Made by a program: the position numbers and the translations under genes. Below are positions 16,602-24,847 of a DNA stretch of 64,000 bases, in pieces. Position 1 is the stretch's first letter; the number at the start of each line of letters is the position of its first letter. The notes beneath the pieces are model-generated. The model was not told the DNA's origin. It ran no database searches and saw nothing but the letters and a program-made list of their open reading frames with translations. Source of the stretch: Bog-532 sp963732345. Its GTDB lineage: Bacteria > Actinomycetota > Actinomycetes > Streptosporangiales > Streptosporangiaceae. The stretch lies in assembly GCA_963732345.1 (NCBI GenBank), contig CAVSZI010000019.1:124001-188000 (forward strand). Direction: 5' to 3'.

Positions 16602-17036
16602 ATGTTTATTGACTGCGGGCAATGCGAGTTCCGCGCTGTGGCGTGCGGTGACTGCCTGGTCACGGTTCTCGTCGAAAGCGGATCACGTAACAGCGGCGGC
16701 CGAAGGGAAATCGATCGCCGACGTAATAATGACGTAAGTAATGGCGACACTCGGCACAAAAGGGCTGATATCACGGCCGTTCCGCACCGGGCAGGCCGCG
16801 CCCCGAACCGCGCCAACCCGCCGGAGGGTGTCCCCGGCCGCCATGCCTTCGGTGCCCTTGAGCTGCGCGGACTGAGTTCACTCGCGGCGGCGGGCCTGGT
16901 TCCGCCGCTACGGTACCGTCCTGCCACTAAGGCAGCGGGGGCGATTCTAGCGTTATTCGGTCTTGCCTGTGGGGTGACTGGCGAATCCGGGGCGACACTG
17001 GCCGAAACGGTTGAAACGGCCTATTGCTTTCACTAA
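16602..17036 (+). CDS. Conserved Cys-rich small protein of unknown function
   Basis: 144 residues from ATG 16602 after GGAGAG. The N-terminus MFIDCGQCEFRAVACGDCLVT has four cysteines in CxxC / CxxC pairs, and a later LRGLSSLAAAGLVPPLRY segment follows. From memory, actinobacteria carry a shorter protein with the same two blocks (MFxDCxxC...ACGDCVVTVLL and LAxAGLVPPLRLVP) near an NlpC/P60 gene; here the middle is longer and basic, and the C-terminus has an extra hydrophobic stretch. It may bind zinc or an Fe-S cluster. Function unknown. It precedes the NlpC/P60 gene by 100 bp. Confidence 0.68.
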   Translation: MFIDCGQCEFRAVACGDCLVTVLVESGSRNSGGRREIDRRRNNDVSNGDTRHKRADITAVPHRAGRAPNRANPPEGVPGRHAFGALELRGLSSLAAAGLVPPLRYRPATKAAGAILALFGLACGVTGESGATLAETVETAYCFH

Positions 17037-17136
17037 CGTCTCCTTCCGGTTACACCGCTCAATTACCTCGGCCAGCCCGGGGTGCCGGGTGGTCACAGTC
17101 AGCAAGACTCGCCGGGGCAGAAGGAGTGTCTGGCAC

Positions 17137-18177
17137 GTGCGTACGCCGCTACCGGGCATAAAGACCCGGCTTCGCATAGGTGCCGCGGCCGGGACGGCTG
17201 TTATGGCTGTCTTCGGCCTCAGCACCTACGCCGTCACGGCCGGAGCGGCGCCACAGCCCTCTGTGTCCGAGGCACAGGCCAAGGTCAACCAGGACAACTC
17301 GCAGTACGATCAGGCCAATCAGCAGTACGACCAGGCCGTGCAGCAGGCCAAGCAGGCCCAGCAGAAGCTGGCCGCCATCAACGAGCAGGTCGCCGCTAAC
17401 GAGGTCCAGTTCACGAAGCTGCGGGGCGCCGTCGCGCAGATCGCGGCTGAGAGCTACGAGAGCGGTGACACGACGTCAGTCGCCGGCCTGCTGACCTCGA
17501 ACGACCCGAACACCGTGCTGAACGGCGCGTCGTTGCTGCTGGAGATATCCGGCAACCGGAACCAGCAGATGGAGCAGTTCCTCGCGGCCGTGCGCCAGCT
17601 CAGGGACTCTCAGCAGCAGGCCCAGCGGACCAGGGACGGCCTGGCCGCGATCGAGCAGCAGAGGGAGCAGAACCAGCAGCGTGCCAGTCACATCCTGGTC
17701 AACGCGAAAGCCGTGCTGGCCAGCCTGACCCCGCAGCAACAGCAGACGGTGGCGGCCAACACCATTGGCGCGGGCGCGACGACCGCGACGGCGTACACCG
17801 GGTCGACCGCTACCCAGGGCGGGAAGGCGGCGGCGTTCGGCGTGGCCGAAGCGCAGGCCGCCTGCCCGTACGTCTACGGTGGCACCGGGCCGTGCGGGAG
17901 CGGTTTTGACTGCTCGGGACTCGCCCAGGCCGCGTGGGGGTCGGCGGGTATCTCGATCCCGCGGACGACGTACGACGATTGGGCCCAGCTGCCGCACATC
18001 TCCCTCTCGTCTCTCGAGCCGGGCGACCTGATCCTCTACGACGGCGAGGGGCACGTCTCCGTCTACGTCGGCAACGGGATGATCGTCGACGCACCGCATA
18101 CCGGAGCCGACGTCGAGGAGATTCCCATGAACGAGGGCTGGTACGCGCAGAACACGGACGGTGCTGTCCGTCCCTAG
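17137..18177 (+). CDS. Secreted NlpC/P60 peptidoglycan endopeptidase with coiled-coil domain
   Basis: 346 residues. The start GTG 17137 has GAAGGAG 10 nt upstream; a longer frame to 17011 is rejected. A signal peptide (basic GIKTRLRIG, hydrophobic to about residue 35, cleavage near AGAAPQ) precedes a Gln-rich coiled coil (about 40-195) and a C-terminal NlpC/P60 papain-like domain (about 235-346) with catalytic Cys in GFDCSGL, His in GEGHVSVYVG and a further His in DAPHTG. It should cut D-Glu-diaminopimelate-type stem peptide bonds, with the coiled coil tethering or autoinhibiting, as in RipA-like enzymes. Confidence 0.93.
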   Translation: MRTPLPGIKTRLRIGAAAGTAVMAVFGLSTYAVTAGAAPQPSVSEAQAKVNQDNSQYDQANQQYDQAVQQAKQAQQKLAAINEQVAANEVQFTKLRGAVAQIAAESYESGDTTSVAGLLTSNDPNTVLNGASLLLEISGNRNQQMEQFLAAVRQLRDSQQQAQRTRDGLAAIEQQREQNQQRASHILVNAKAVLASLTPQQQQTVAANTIGAGATTATAYTGSTATQGGKAAAFGVAEAQAACPYVYGGTGPCGSGFDCSGLAQAAWGSAGISIPRTTYDDWAQLPHISLSSLEPGDLILYDGEGHVSVYVGNGMIVDAPHTGADVEEIPMNEGWYAQNTDGAVRP

Positions 18178-18316
18178 GGCCGCAAGCCGCGAAGCCCGCA
18201 GGACCATGAGCCCGGCAGGGTGACCTGCCGGGCTCACCCGCGACAGCTGCCAGGCCCACCCGCGCGAGCCGCCCGGCTCACTTGTGGCCGCGCCGTCCCT
18301 GGTTGCCGGGCCCCCC

Positions 18317-18322
18317 TAGACT
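18317..18322 (+). promoter_or_regulatory. -10 box close to the pimB start
   Basis: TAGACT ends 8 nt before ATG 18331, and no Shine-Dalgarno sequence is present, consistent with a leaderless mRNA. Confidence 0.4.
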
Positions 18323-18330
18323 CGGGCGCT

Positions 18331-19476
18331 ATGCGCGGCACGCTGATCGTCACCAACGACTTCCCGCCCCGGCAGGGCGGAATCCAGTCGTTCGTGCACG
18401 GCCTGGCCTGCTTGCTGCCCCCCGGTCAGGTCGCGGTGTACGCCCCGGCCTGGGACGGCGCCAAGAACTTCGACGCCCGGCAGCCCTTCCCCGTGATCAG
18501 GCACCTGACGTCGCTGATGCTGCCCGTTCCGTCCGTGGGCCACCGCGCGGCCGCCGCGCTCCGCGAGCACGACTTCGACACCGTGCTGTTCGGGGCGGCC
18601 GCCCCGCTGGGGCTGCTGGGACCCGTCCTGCGGCGCGCGGGCGCCACCCGGCTGGTGGCGCTCACCCACGGGCACGAGGCGGGCTGGGCCGCGCTCCCCG
18701 GCGCCCGGGGCCTGCTGCGCCGGATCGGGGACAGCGTCGACGTCGTGACCTACCTCGGCGAGTACTTCCGGTCCCGCCTGGCGCGGGCGCTGTCGCCGCA
18801 GGCCGCCGCGCGGATGGTGCGGCTGGCCCCCGGCGTGGACGTCGCCGCTTTCCGGCCCGGCCCGGCCGGAGGCCCGGCGTCGGCCGGGATCCGGCAGCGG
18901 CTGGGCCTGGCGGGCTGTCCGGTCGTGGTGTGCGTATCCCGGCTGGTCCGGCGCAAGGGGCAGGACACCCTGATTCGTGCCTGGCCCGGCGTCCGCGCCG
19001 CGATCCCCGGTGCCCGGCTGCTGCTCGTGGGCGACGGGCCGTACGGCCGTGACCTGCTGCGCCTCGCCGCCGGCCTGAGGGTGGCCGATGCCGTCACCTT
19101 CACCGGCAGCGTCCCTGCCAGCGAGCTGCCTGGGTACTATGCGGCCGGCGATATCTTCGCCATGCCGTGCCGCACCCGCCGGGGCGGGCTGGACGTAGAG
19201 GGCCTCGGCATCGTGTACCTGGAGGCATCCTCTGCCGGGCTGCCGGTCATCGGCGGCGACTCCGGCGGTGCCCCGGACGCCATCCTGGACGGTGAGACGG
19301 GCTACGTGGTTCCCGGGCGCAGCGTGACCGCACTCACGGAGCGCATCACCGAACTGCTGGGCGACCCGGCGCGGGCGGAAGCGATGGGCCGCCGCGGGCT
19401 CGCCTGGGCCGAGCAGGAATGGGACTGGACCCGCGTGGCCGGCCGCCTGGACGCGATCCTGCGCGGCGACGGGTAG
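18331..19476 (+). CDS. pimB: PimB-type GDP-mannose-dependent mannosyltransferase (GT4)
   Basis: 381 residues, GT-B fold. MRGTLIVTNDFPPRQGGIQSF, ATRLVALTHGHEAGW, VSRLVRRKGQDTLI, FAMPCRTRRGGLDVEGLGIVYLEA and VIGGDSGGAPD match, block by block, the mycobacterial enzyme that adds the second mannose to phosphatidylinositol monomannoside. The Glu of EGLGIVYLEA is the GT4 EX7E motif. It acts at the inner face of the plasma membrane. ATG 18331 fits the family N-terminus; the open frame runs further up without support. Substrate (PIM or another lipid) is inferred from family similarity. Confidence 0.9.
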   Translation: MRGTLIVTNDFPPRQGGIQSFVHGLACLLPPGQVAVYAPAWDGAKNFDARQPFPVIRHLTSLMLPVPSVGHRAAAALREHDFDTVLFGAAAPLGLLGPVLRRAGATRLVALTHGHEAGWAALPGARGLLRRIGDSVDVVTYLGEYFRSRLARALSPQAAARMVRLAPGVDVAAFRPGPAGGPASAGIRQRLGLAGCPVVVCVSRLVRRKGQDTLIRAWPGVRAAIPGARLLLVGDGPYGRDLLRLAAGLRVADAVTFTGSVPASELPGYYAAGDIFAMPCRTRRGGLDVEGLGIVYLEASSAGLPVIGGDSGGAPDAILDGETGYVVPGRSVTALTERITELLGDPARAEAMGRRGLAWAEQEWDWTRVAGRLDAILRGDG

Positions 19477-19670
19477 CGACCGCGCCTGGTTGTCATAACA
19501 ACACACAGAGGGGCGGCCTGCGCCAGCTGAACCGGGATCAGTGAGGACAGGCTGGGTGGCGGCGGATGAAGTCGGCGTCGGGGGCGGCCGACGACAGCGC
19601 ACATCCCGGGCGCGACGCCTCGTGGGTCCGGCGCAGCGGAAGCGAGACCGCGTCGCCGCGCGGTCGCCGT

Positions 19671-19922
19671 TCATGAGATGCGGCCGATGTTGATGATGTA
19701 GACGATTGGGGCCTCGTCGTCGACCTCATACAGAATCCGGGCGTTGCCTGCGCGCGGCCGGAAGATGCCGGTGCCGCCCCAGGCAACCGCGCCATCAGGA
19801 TGGGGCTGGTCAGCGAGGGCGGCAATGGTACGGCGTATCTGGGCGAACGCTTCTTTGTCGTCGCTGCGGACGCGGGCCAGAGCACGGAGCGCCGTCTCCC
19901 GGAAGACGACGGTCAGGCTCAC
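19671..19922 (-). CDS. RelE/ParE-superfamily toxin
   Basis: 83 residues, GTG start overlapping the antitoxin stop by 4 nt (GTGA). The pattern MSLTVVFRETALRALARVR, IRRTIAALADQPHPDG, GIFRPRAGNARILYEVDDEAPIVYIINIGRIS is the RelE/ParE fold, with basic residues and a C-terminal strand ending near the reaction site. Whether it cleaves mRNA (RelE) or poisons gyrase (ParE) cannot be told. The second gene of a two-gene module with a Phd/YefM antitoxin. Confidence 0.9.
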   Translation of the reverse strand: MSLTVVFRETALRALARVRSDDKEAFAQIRRTIAALADQPHPDGAVAWGGTGIFRPRAGNARILYEVDDEAPIVYIINIGRIS

Positions 19923-20179
19923 TCGATGGTCTCTGCGTCGATCCGGTCAAGCGCGGCGTCCAGCGCGTCGAGACTGACCCCGCTGTGCCCAGCGGCCTTC
20001 TCGGCGAAGTGCGCGGCCAGCGCCGCGCGATCCTCCAGATCCGCAAGGTCGTCGATATTGATGAGCGCGACGACGGGCTTGCCGTGCTCGGTGATCGTGA
20101 CGGGACGGTGGGTGTGCCTGGCCTGGGCGACAAGTTCCCCAAGGTGTGTCCGAGCCGCAGTCAACGCATAGCTGGTCAT
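19919..20179 (-). CDS. Phd/YefM-family antitoxin
   Basis: 86 residues from ATG 20179. The N-terminal DNA-binding half reads MTSYALTAARTHLGELVAQARHTHRPVTITEHGKPVVALIN, the classic Phd/YefM pattern; the C-terminal acidic/helical tail (EDRAALAAHFAEK, LDALDRIDAETIE) should wrap the toxin. It precedes the toxin gene, as usual, and inverted repeats just upstream fit autorepression. Confidence 0.92.
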   Translation of the reverse strand: MTSYALTAARTHLGELVAQARHTHRPVTITEHGKPVVALINIDDLADLEDRAALAAHFAEKAAGHSGVSLDALDAALDRIDAETIE

Positions 20180-20183
20180 GCAT

Positions 20184-20205
20184 CAAAGTTTACACTTTGT
20201 AGTGT
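20184..20205 (-). promoter_or_regulatory. Overlapping inverted repeats and -10 box of the toxin-antitoxin operon
   Basis: CAAAGT-TTAC-ACTTTG (20184-20199) and ACACT-TTGT-AGTGT (20192-20205) interleave 5 nt upstream of the antitoxin ATG. On the minus strand TAAACT (20192-20187) ends 7 nt before the ATG, so the -10 box lies inside the operator and the mRNA is probably leaderless. This fits direct occlusion by the antitoxin complex. Confidence 0.55.
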
Positions 20206-20251
20206 GGTCTGCGTTAATGTTTCAGTAACTGCGGGGCATGGATGTTCTCTG

Positions 20252-21307
20252 CTATTTCACTCTTGGCTGGGCCTTGGTGTCCCTGCGGGCGGTCTCCCGG
20301 CGCAGTGAGCGCACGTACGGCCAGGCGACCTCGACCGCCCGTACGTGGAGAGCGGCCACCCACAGGCACAGGCCTGCCAGCGGCAGTTCGAGCCCGGCTG
20401 CTACCCCCAGCGCGCCTGCTGAATGCCCCCGCCTGGCGGTGAGAACGTTGAACCAGGCGTCCCTCAGCAGCAGGGCGGCGGCCATCGCGACCAGCACCTC
20501 GGCGATCGGCCAGCGGCGGAGCAGCGCGACCGCGCTGGCCGCCAGGACGATGGCCAGCAAAAGGTCCGGACCGGCCCTCACCAGGTCCCAGTGCGCGGCC
20601 AGATGGGTTTGCGGCAGGGTCGCGAACAGCCAGGCGATCCAGGGGATCAGCACGATGGCAAGCCCGAGACAGGCCGCCGGCAGCCACCACGGCAGCAGCA
20701 GCCCCGGCTGCCCGGCGTGCCCGCGGGGTGTCCACTGCCGCCACGGGGGCTGGCTCGCAGGCTCCCCGTCCAGCAGGACCGGGTCATTCCCGGCCGGGGG
20801 CACCAGGCGGCGATGGTGGATCCGGAAGCCTTCCCGTTGCAGCGACGGCCGGGCCTGCGCGACCGCCCTGGCGAAGCGCAGAGCCACCCATGCGAACAAG
20901 GCGGCCAGCGGCAGTTCCGCGAAGGCCGCCTCGCCGATTGCTGCCACGGTCGCGCTCCGGCCCTGGCCGACGGAACTCAGCACGTCCAGCCACGCGTCGC
21001 AGCACAGCAGGGTGGCGGTCATCGCCGCCAGTACTTCGGCCAGGGCGGAGCGGCGGAAAAGCGCCATCCCCGTGGCGGCGAGCAGCGCGGCGAGGGCCAC
21101 GTCGAAGCCGCCCCAGGCCAGCCGCCAGTGCATGGCCAGGTGCAGCGGCGGCGCGGAGGCGAATACCCGCGCGATGCCGGGGGCCAGCGCGAGGCTGAGC
21201 ACCGCGAACAAGTAAGGCACCCAGCGCGGCACCAGGGTCTCTTCCACGCCGCGGGCAGTCCGCTGGAGATATGGCGCCCTGCCCGCTCGCCTATGCGTCC
21301 GTTTCAC
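20252..21307 (-). CDS. Integral membrane protein with internal duplication of a four-helix unit
   Basis: About 351 residues from GTG 21307 (AGGCGG upstream); ATG 21397 with GAGGGGG upstream is an alternative that adds 30 residues. Two halves (about 27-160 and 206-345) align: PRWVPYLF / PWWLPAAC, HLAMHWRLAWGGFDVALA / HLAAHWDLVRAGPDLLLA, LFRRSALAEVLAAM / LLRRWPIAEVLVAM, CCDAWLDVLSS / LRDAWFNVLTA, then an ELPLA helix. The conserved AxHWxxxxxGxDxxLA and DAWxxVL motifs suggest a shared site per repeat. A hydrophilic linker rich in Pro and Gln separates the halves. I do not recognise a function. Confidence 0.75.
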   Translation of the reverse strand: MKRTHRRAGRAPYLQRTARGVEETLVPRWVPYLFAVLSLALAPGIARVFASAPPLHLAMHWRLAWGGFDVALAALLAATGMALFRRSALAEVLAAMTATLLCCDAWLDVLSSVGQGRSATVAAIGEAAFAELPLAALFAWVALRFARAVAQARPSLQREGFRIHHRRLVPPAGNDPVLLDGEPASQPPWRQWTPRGHAGQPGLLLPWWLPAACLGLAIVLIPWIAWLFATLPQTHLAAHWDLVRAGPDLLLAIVLAASAVALLRRWPIAEVLVAMAAALLLRDAWFNVLTARRGHSAGALGVAAGLELPLAGLCLWVAALHVRAVEVAWPYVRSLRRETARRDTKAQPRVK

Positions 21308-21482
21308 CTGACCGCCTGTTCTGCGCAGCCGGTGCCCGGCCTCGAACGAGGCCGGGCTGGATACTACGAGCGTGCTGGGCTGGGGTAACAGGCTCATGCC
21401 CCCTCGGACCAGACGCCCACGCCACCCATAGCGGCCCCGAACGCCGCAAGCGCGGTGAAGCCTCCCGCGTCCCAGTAGCCAT

Positions 21483-23396
21483 CTAGGCATAGAGGGCCTC
21501 GATGTCGGCGGCCCGGTCCTTGGCCACCACGTTCCTGCGCACTTTCAGCGAGGGTGTCAGCTGGCCGTTCTCCTGGGTGAAGTCGCCGTCCACGATGCGG
21601 AAGCGGCGGATCGACTCGGCCCGGGACACCGTGGTGTTGGCGTCATCCACCGCCGCCTGGATCTCGGCCACCAGATCGGGATCGTCACGCAGCTCGGCCG
21701 CGGTCGCGCCGGCTGGCTTGCCGTGCTTTTCCTTCCAGGCCGGGAACGCCTCCTCATCGATCGTCACCAGCGCCGCCGCGTACGGCTTGCCGTCGCCGAC
21801 GACCATGCTCTGGCTGACCAGCAAGTGCGCGCGGACCCGGTCCTCCAGCGGCGCGGGCGCGACGTTCTTGCCGCCCGCGGTGACGATGATCTCTTTCTTC
21901 CGCCCGGTTATCCGCAGATATCCCTCGTCGTCCAGCTCCCCGACGTCACCAGTGCGCATCCAGCCGTCGTCGGTCAGGGCCTCCGCGGTGCCCTTGCTGT
22001 TGCCCCAGTAGCCCCCGAACACGTTCGGTCCCTTGATGAGGACCTCGCCGTCGTCGGCGAGCTTCAGCGCGTTACCCGGTACGGGCAGCCCGACGGTGCC
22101 GATCTTGTTGCCGCTCGGCCGGTTCACGGTTGCCGCCGCGGTGGTCTCGGTGAGCCCGTAGCCCTCCAGGATCGTGATTCCCGCGCCGCGGAAGAAATGG
22201 CCCAGCCGCTCGCCCAGGGCAGAGCCGCCGCAGACCGCGTACTGCACCTGGCCACCGACGGCGGCCCGCAGTTTGGTGTAGACGAGGTGGTCGAAGACCC
22301 CGTGGGTGACCCGCAGGCCGGCGCCCGGGCCGTGGCCGCCCTGGGCCTGGCTGTCCAGGGCCCGGCTGTAGGCGATCGCCGTGCGTACCGCCCGCCGGAA
22401 GATCGCGTGCTTGCCCTCGGACTCCGCCTTCTGCTCGGCGCCGTTGTAGACCTTCTCGAACACGCGCGGGACGGCCAGCAGGAACGTCGGCCGGAAGGAG
22501 CCGAGTTCGGGCAGCAGGTTGGTGACATCGGGGCTGTGCCCGAGGATGATGCCGTCCTCGATGCAGCCCACCTGGAGGACCCGCGCCAGGACGTGGGCGA
22601 GCGGCAGGAACAGCAGCGTCGAACCACCCGCGCTGAAGATCTCCGACGCGGCCGCGGTCACGTTGCGTACCTCGGACAGCAGGTTGCGGTGGGTCAGCTC
22701 GCAGCCCTTGGGCCGCCCGGTGGTCCCGGAGGTGTAGATGATCGTGGCCAGGTCGGCGGCGCTGGGCGCCGAGGCGCGCTCGCTGACCACGTCGTCGGCT
22801 ACGGACGCGCCGTCGGCGGCCAGCACGTCCAGCCCGGGGGCCTTGTCACCCGCGTCCCCGGCGGCCTGCCCGCGTCCTTGCCCGCGTCCTTGCCCGGGCT
22901 CTTGCCCGCGTCTTTGCCCGGGCTCTTGCCCAGAGACCGGGCTGACCTCGATCCGCCAGACGTGCTCAAGGGTGCTCAGCCGGTCGCGCAGCCCAGCGAC
23001 GATCGACTCGTGCGCCGCGGTCTCCAGGAAGATGGCCTTGGCGCCCGAGTCGCTCATGATCCACTCGACCTGGTCGGCCGAGGACGTCTCGTAGACCGGC
23101 ACGGTGACCGCACCGGCCGTCCAGATCGCGTAGTCGAGGACCGTCCACTCGTACCGCGTCCGCGACATCAGGCCCACCCGGTCACCGACGGCGATCCCGG
23201 CCGCGATCAGCCCCTTGGCCAGCGCCGTCACCTCGTCGCGAAATTCGCTGGCGGTGACGTCCTGCCAGGTCCCGGCGCCGGCGCTGCGGCGCAGGGCGAC
23301 CTGCTGCGGCTGGTCAGCGGCGCGCCTGGACACGACCTCGGCGAGATTCGCCGAATCGGGGATCTGCACGAGAGCCGGGATGCTGTGCTGGCGCAC
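21483..23396 (-). CDS. Long-chain fatty-acid--CoA ligase (AMP-forming, FadD15-like)
   Basis: 637 residues. AMP-binding core motif YTSGTTGRPKG, then LPLAHVLAR, GYGLTETTAA (adenine binding), GWMRTGDVGELDDEGYLRITGRKKE (Asp and hinge) and a C-terminal KVRRNVVA where the catalytic Lys lies. It activates long-chain acids as acyl-AMP and then acyl-CoA. Residues about 155-180 are an insert of GQEPGQ/RGQ units made by 12 bp repeats. GTG 23396 is preceded by GGAAGGAG. Upstream by 150 bp is the divergent phosphoesterase gene. The family is common and the true chain length preference is unknown. Confidence 0.92.
   Translation of the reverse strand: MRQHSIPALVQIPDSANLAEVVSRRAADQPQQVALRRSAGAGTWQDVTASEFRDEVTALAKGLIAAGIAVGDRVGLMSRTRYEWTVLDYAIWTAGAVTVPVYETSSADQVEWIMSDSGAKAIFLETAAHESIVAGLRDRLSTLEHVWRIEVSPVSGQEPGQRRGQEPGQGRGQGRGQAAGDAGDKAPGLDVLAADGASVADDVVSERASAPSAADLATIIYTSGTTGRPKGCELTHRNLLSEVRNVTAAASEIFSAGGSTLLFLPLAHVLARVLQVGCIEDGIILGHSPDVTNLLPELGSFRPTFLLAVPRVFEKVYNGAEQKAESEGKHAIFRRAVRTAIAYSRALDSQAQGGHGPGAGLRVTHGVFDHLVYTKLRAAVGGQVQYAVCGGSALGERLGHFFRGAGITILEGYGLTETTAAATVNRPSGNKIGTVGLPVPGNALKLADDGEVLIKGPNVFGGYWGNSKGTAEALTDDGWMRTGDVGELDDEGYLRITGRKKEIIVTAGGKNVAPAPLEDRVRAHLLVSQSMVVGDGKPYAAALVTIDEEAFPAWKEKHGKPAGATAAELRDDPDLVAEIQAAVDDANTTVSRAESIRRFRIVDGDFTQENGQLTPSLKVRRNVVAKDRAADIEALYA
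22863..22935 (-). repeat. 12 bp-based in-frame tandem repeat in the acyl-CoA ligase gene
   Basis: Units of CTTGCCCGCGTC and CTTGCCCGGGCT alternate on the + strand. They code a Gly/Gln/Arg/Glu/Pro-rich surface insert between the N-terminal lobe and the P-loop-like motif. Confidence 0.75.
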
Positions 23397-23537
23397 GACG
23401 CTGTCTCCTTCCCGGGTTCCCTTGCCGCCGCGCTCACGGTATCGCGTAAAGCTACTGGCCGGTAGAGCGAAATCCCGGTCACGGTCAGGTCCCGGCGCGG
23501 CGCGAAACCCGCATGATTAGCCTATCCGGGGCCGGCT

Positions 23538-23543
23538 TAGCGT
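23538..23543 (+). promoter_or_regulatory. Leaderless -10 box for the phosphoesterase gene
   Basis: TAGCGT ends 6 nt before ATG 23550, with no Shine-Dalgarno sequence. Confidence 0.4.
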
Positions 23544-23549
23544 TGCCTC

Positions 23550-24320
23550 ATGCGGATTCACGTGGTGAGCGACGTACATGGCCGGGCCGACGCGCTGCCC
23601 GCGGCGGCGCGGGATGCGGACGTGCTCATCTGCCTGGGTGACCTGCTTCTGTTCATGGATTACGCCGACCATCGCCGCGGCATCTTCGCGGACCTGTTCG
23701 GCGCGGAGGAGGCCCGCACGTTCATGGCGCTCCGGCGCGCCCAGCGGTTCGGCGAGGCGCGGGCGCTGTCCGCGCGGCTGGCCGCGCGCCTGCCAGGCGG
23801 CTCGGTGCGCGCGGCCATCGAGAAGGCGGCCGCCCGCCAGTACGCGGAACTGTTCGCCGCGCTGCCCGAGCCCGCGTACCTGACCTATGGCAACGTCGAT
23901 ATCCCGGGTATGTGGGCCGGGTACCTGAAGCCCGGTCATCAGGTTTTCGACGGCGCCCGGGCGGTTCTGGACGGCTGGACGTTCGGATTCGTCGGCGGCG
24001 GCCTGATCTCCCGGTACCGGACGCCCAACGAGATCGACGAGGAGGCCTATGCCGCCAAGATCGAGGAGGTCGGCGCGGTCGACGTGCTCTGCACCCATAT
24101 CCCGCCCGCGGTGCCCGAACTTCTCTACGACACCGTGGCGCGGCGGATGGAGCGCGGCAGTGACGCGCTGCTGGCCGCGATCCGGCGCACCCAGCCCCGG
24201 TTCGCGCTCTTCGGTCACGTGCACCAGCCGCTGGCGCGCCGGGTGCGGATCGGCGCCACCGAATGCATCAACGTCGGGCACTTCCGCGTCACCGGGCTGC
24301 CCTATGTCCTCCGGTGGTAG
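23550..24320 (+). CDS. Calcineurin-like metallophosphoesterase
   Basis: 256 residues with the dimetal signature in order: DVHGR (8-12), LGDLL (29-33), YGNVD (near 112), CTHIPP (near 180) and FGHVHQP (near 223). The separate long helical segment at residues 40-100 is an insertion. It hydrolyses an unidentified phospho-monoester or -diester. It stands between the acyl-CoA ligase (divergent) and a small conserved gene, likely at the head of a short operon running to the glucokinase. Confidence 0.9.
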   Translation: MRIHVVSDVHGRADALPAAARDADVLICLGDLLLFMDYADHRRGIFADLFGAEEARTFMALRRAQRFGEARALSARLAARLPGGSVRAAIEKAAARQYAELFAALPEPAYLTYGNVDIPGMWAGYLKPGHQVFDGARAVLDGWTFGFVGGGLISRYRTPNEIDEEAYAAKIEEVGAVDVLCTHIPPAVPELLYDTVARRMERGSDALLAAIRRTQPRFALFGHVHQPLARRVRIGATECINVGHFRVTGLPYVLRW

Positions 24321-24361
24321 AGGTACGCTCGAAGGGAAGAACTGAGAGCGGGAGGCGCCAC

Positions 24362-24847
24362 GTGACCGAGCGGGACAGCCAGCCAGGCGGGGATCCGATT
24401 GGTGACCTCCAGCGGTGGCTGATGCGCTCGGGTGCGCGCAGTCTCACCAAGGACCTCACGGGCCCGGTCCGCCGGGCGCTGGGCCAGGAACCCTCCGGTA
24501 AGCGGGCCGACGTGTGGGAGACTGCCACGACGCGCCCCCTCCGCGACGAGGAAGCGCCCGAATGCGCCTGGTGCCCGGTCTGCCGGGCCGCGCGCCGGTT
24601 GCGCGAGTCCCGCCAGGGCGGCCAGGGCTCACCCCTGGCCGGGGCCGGAGACGCGCTGGCCTCCGTCGTCCAGGAGGCCTATTCGGCCTTCGAGGCGGTT
24701 ATGAAGCCACCGCAGCACACGCATCCGCAGGACCGGCCCGGAGGGCCTTCACGGCCCGCAGGGTCCCCCGGACCGTCCGCCCGCTCCTGGTCAGACGCGA
24801 CCGATCCCCCCGGCGAGGCTGGTCGTGTGCCTGACGATCGGCATTGA
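24362..24847 (+). CDS. Conserved hypothetical protein with Cys cluster, upstream of glucokinase
   Basis: 161 residues from GTG 24362, which follows GGGAGG by about 7 nt; the frame upstream is rejected. N-terminal half amphipathic (DLQRWLMRSGARSL), then ECAWCPVCRAARRLRES, a CxxCxxC motif that could bind a metal, then a short helical part (ALASVVQEAYSAFEAVM) and a Pro-rich tail. It overlaps the ROK gene by 23 nt, so coupling is likely. A different small gene is common at this spot in Streptomyces as I recall. Function unknown. Confidence 0.75.
   Translation: MTERDSQPGGDPIGDLQRWLMRSGARSLTKDLTGPVRRALGQEPSGKRADVWETATTRPLRDEEAPECAWCPVCRAARRLRESRQGGQGSPLAGAGDALASVVQEAYSAFEAVMKPPQHTHPQDRPGGPSRPAGSPGPSARSWSDATDPPGEAGRVPDDRH

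Noticed and set aside
16370..16927. N-terminal extension of the exonuclease to 16927
   Set aside because: Arg/Pro-rich, overlaps the divergent Cys-rich gene, and contains GC-driven direct repeats (CCGCCGCGCTGGGCCAGCAG, near 16443 and 16468).
16930..17136. ydaO (c-di-AMP) riboswitch before the NlpC/P60 gene
   Set aside because: Actinobacterial cell wall hydrolase genes often have one, but I do not see its conserved GGGAACCC-type blocks, and the Cys-rich gene occupies most of the space.
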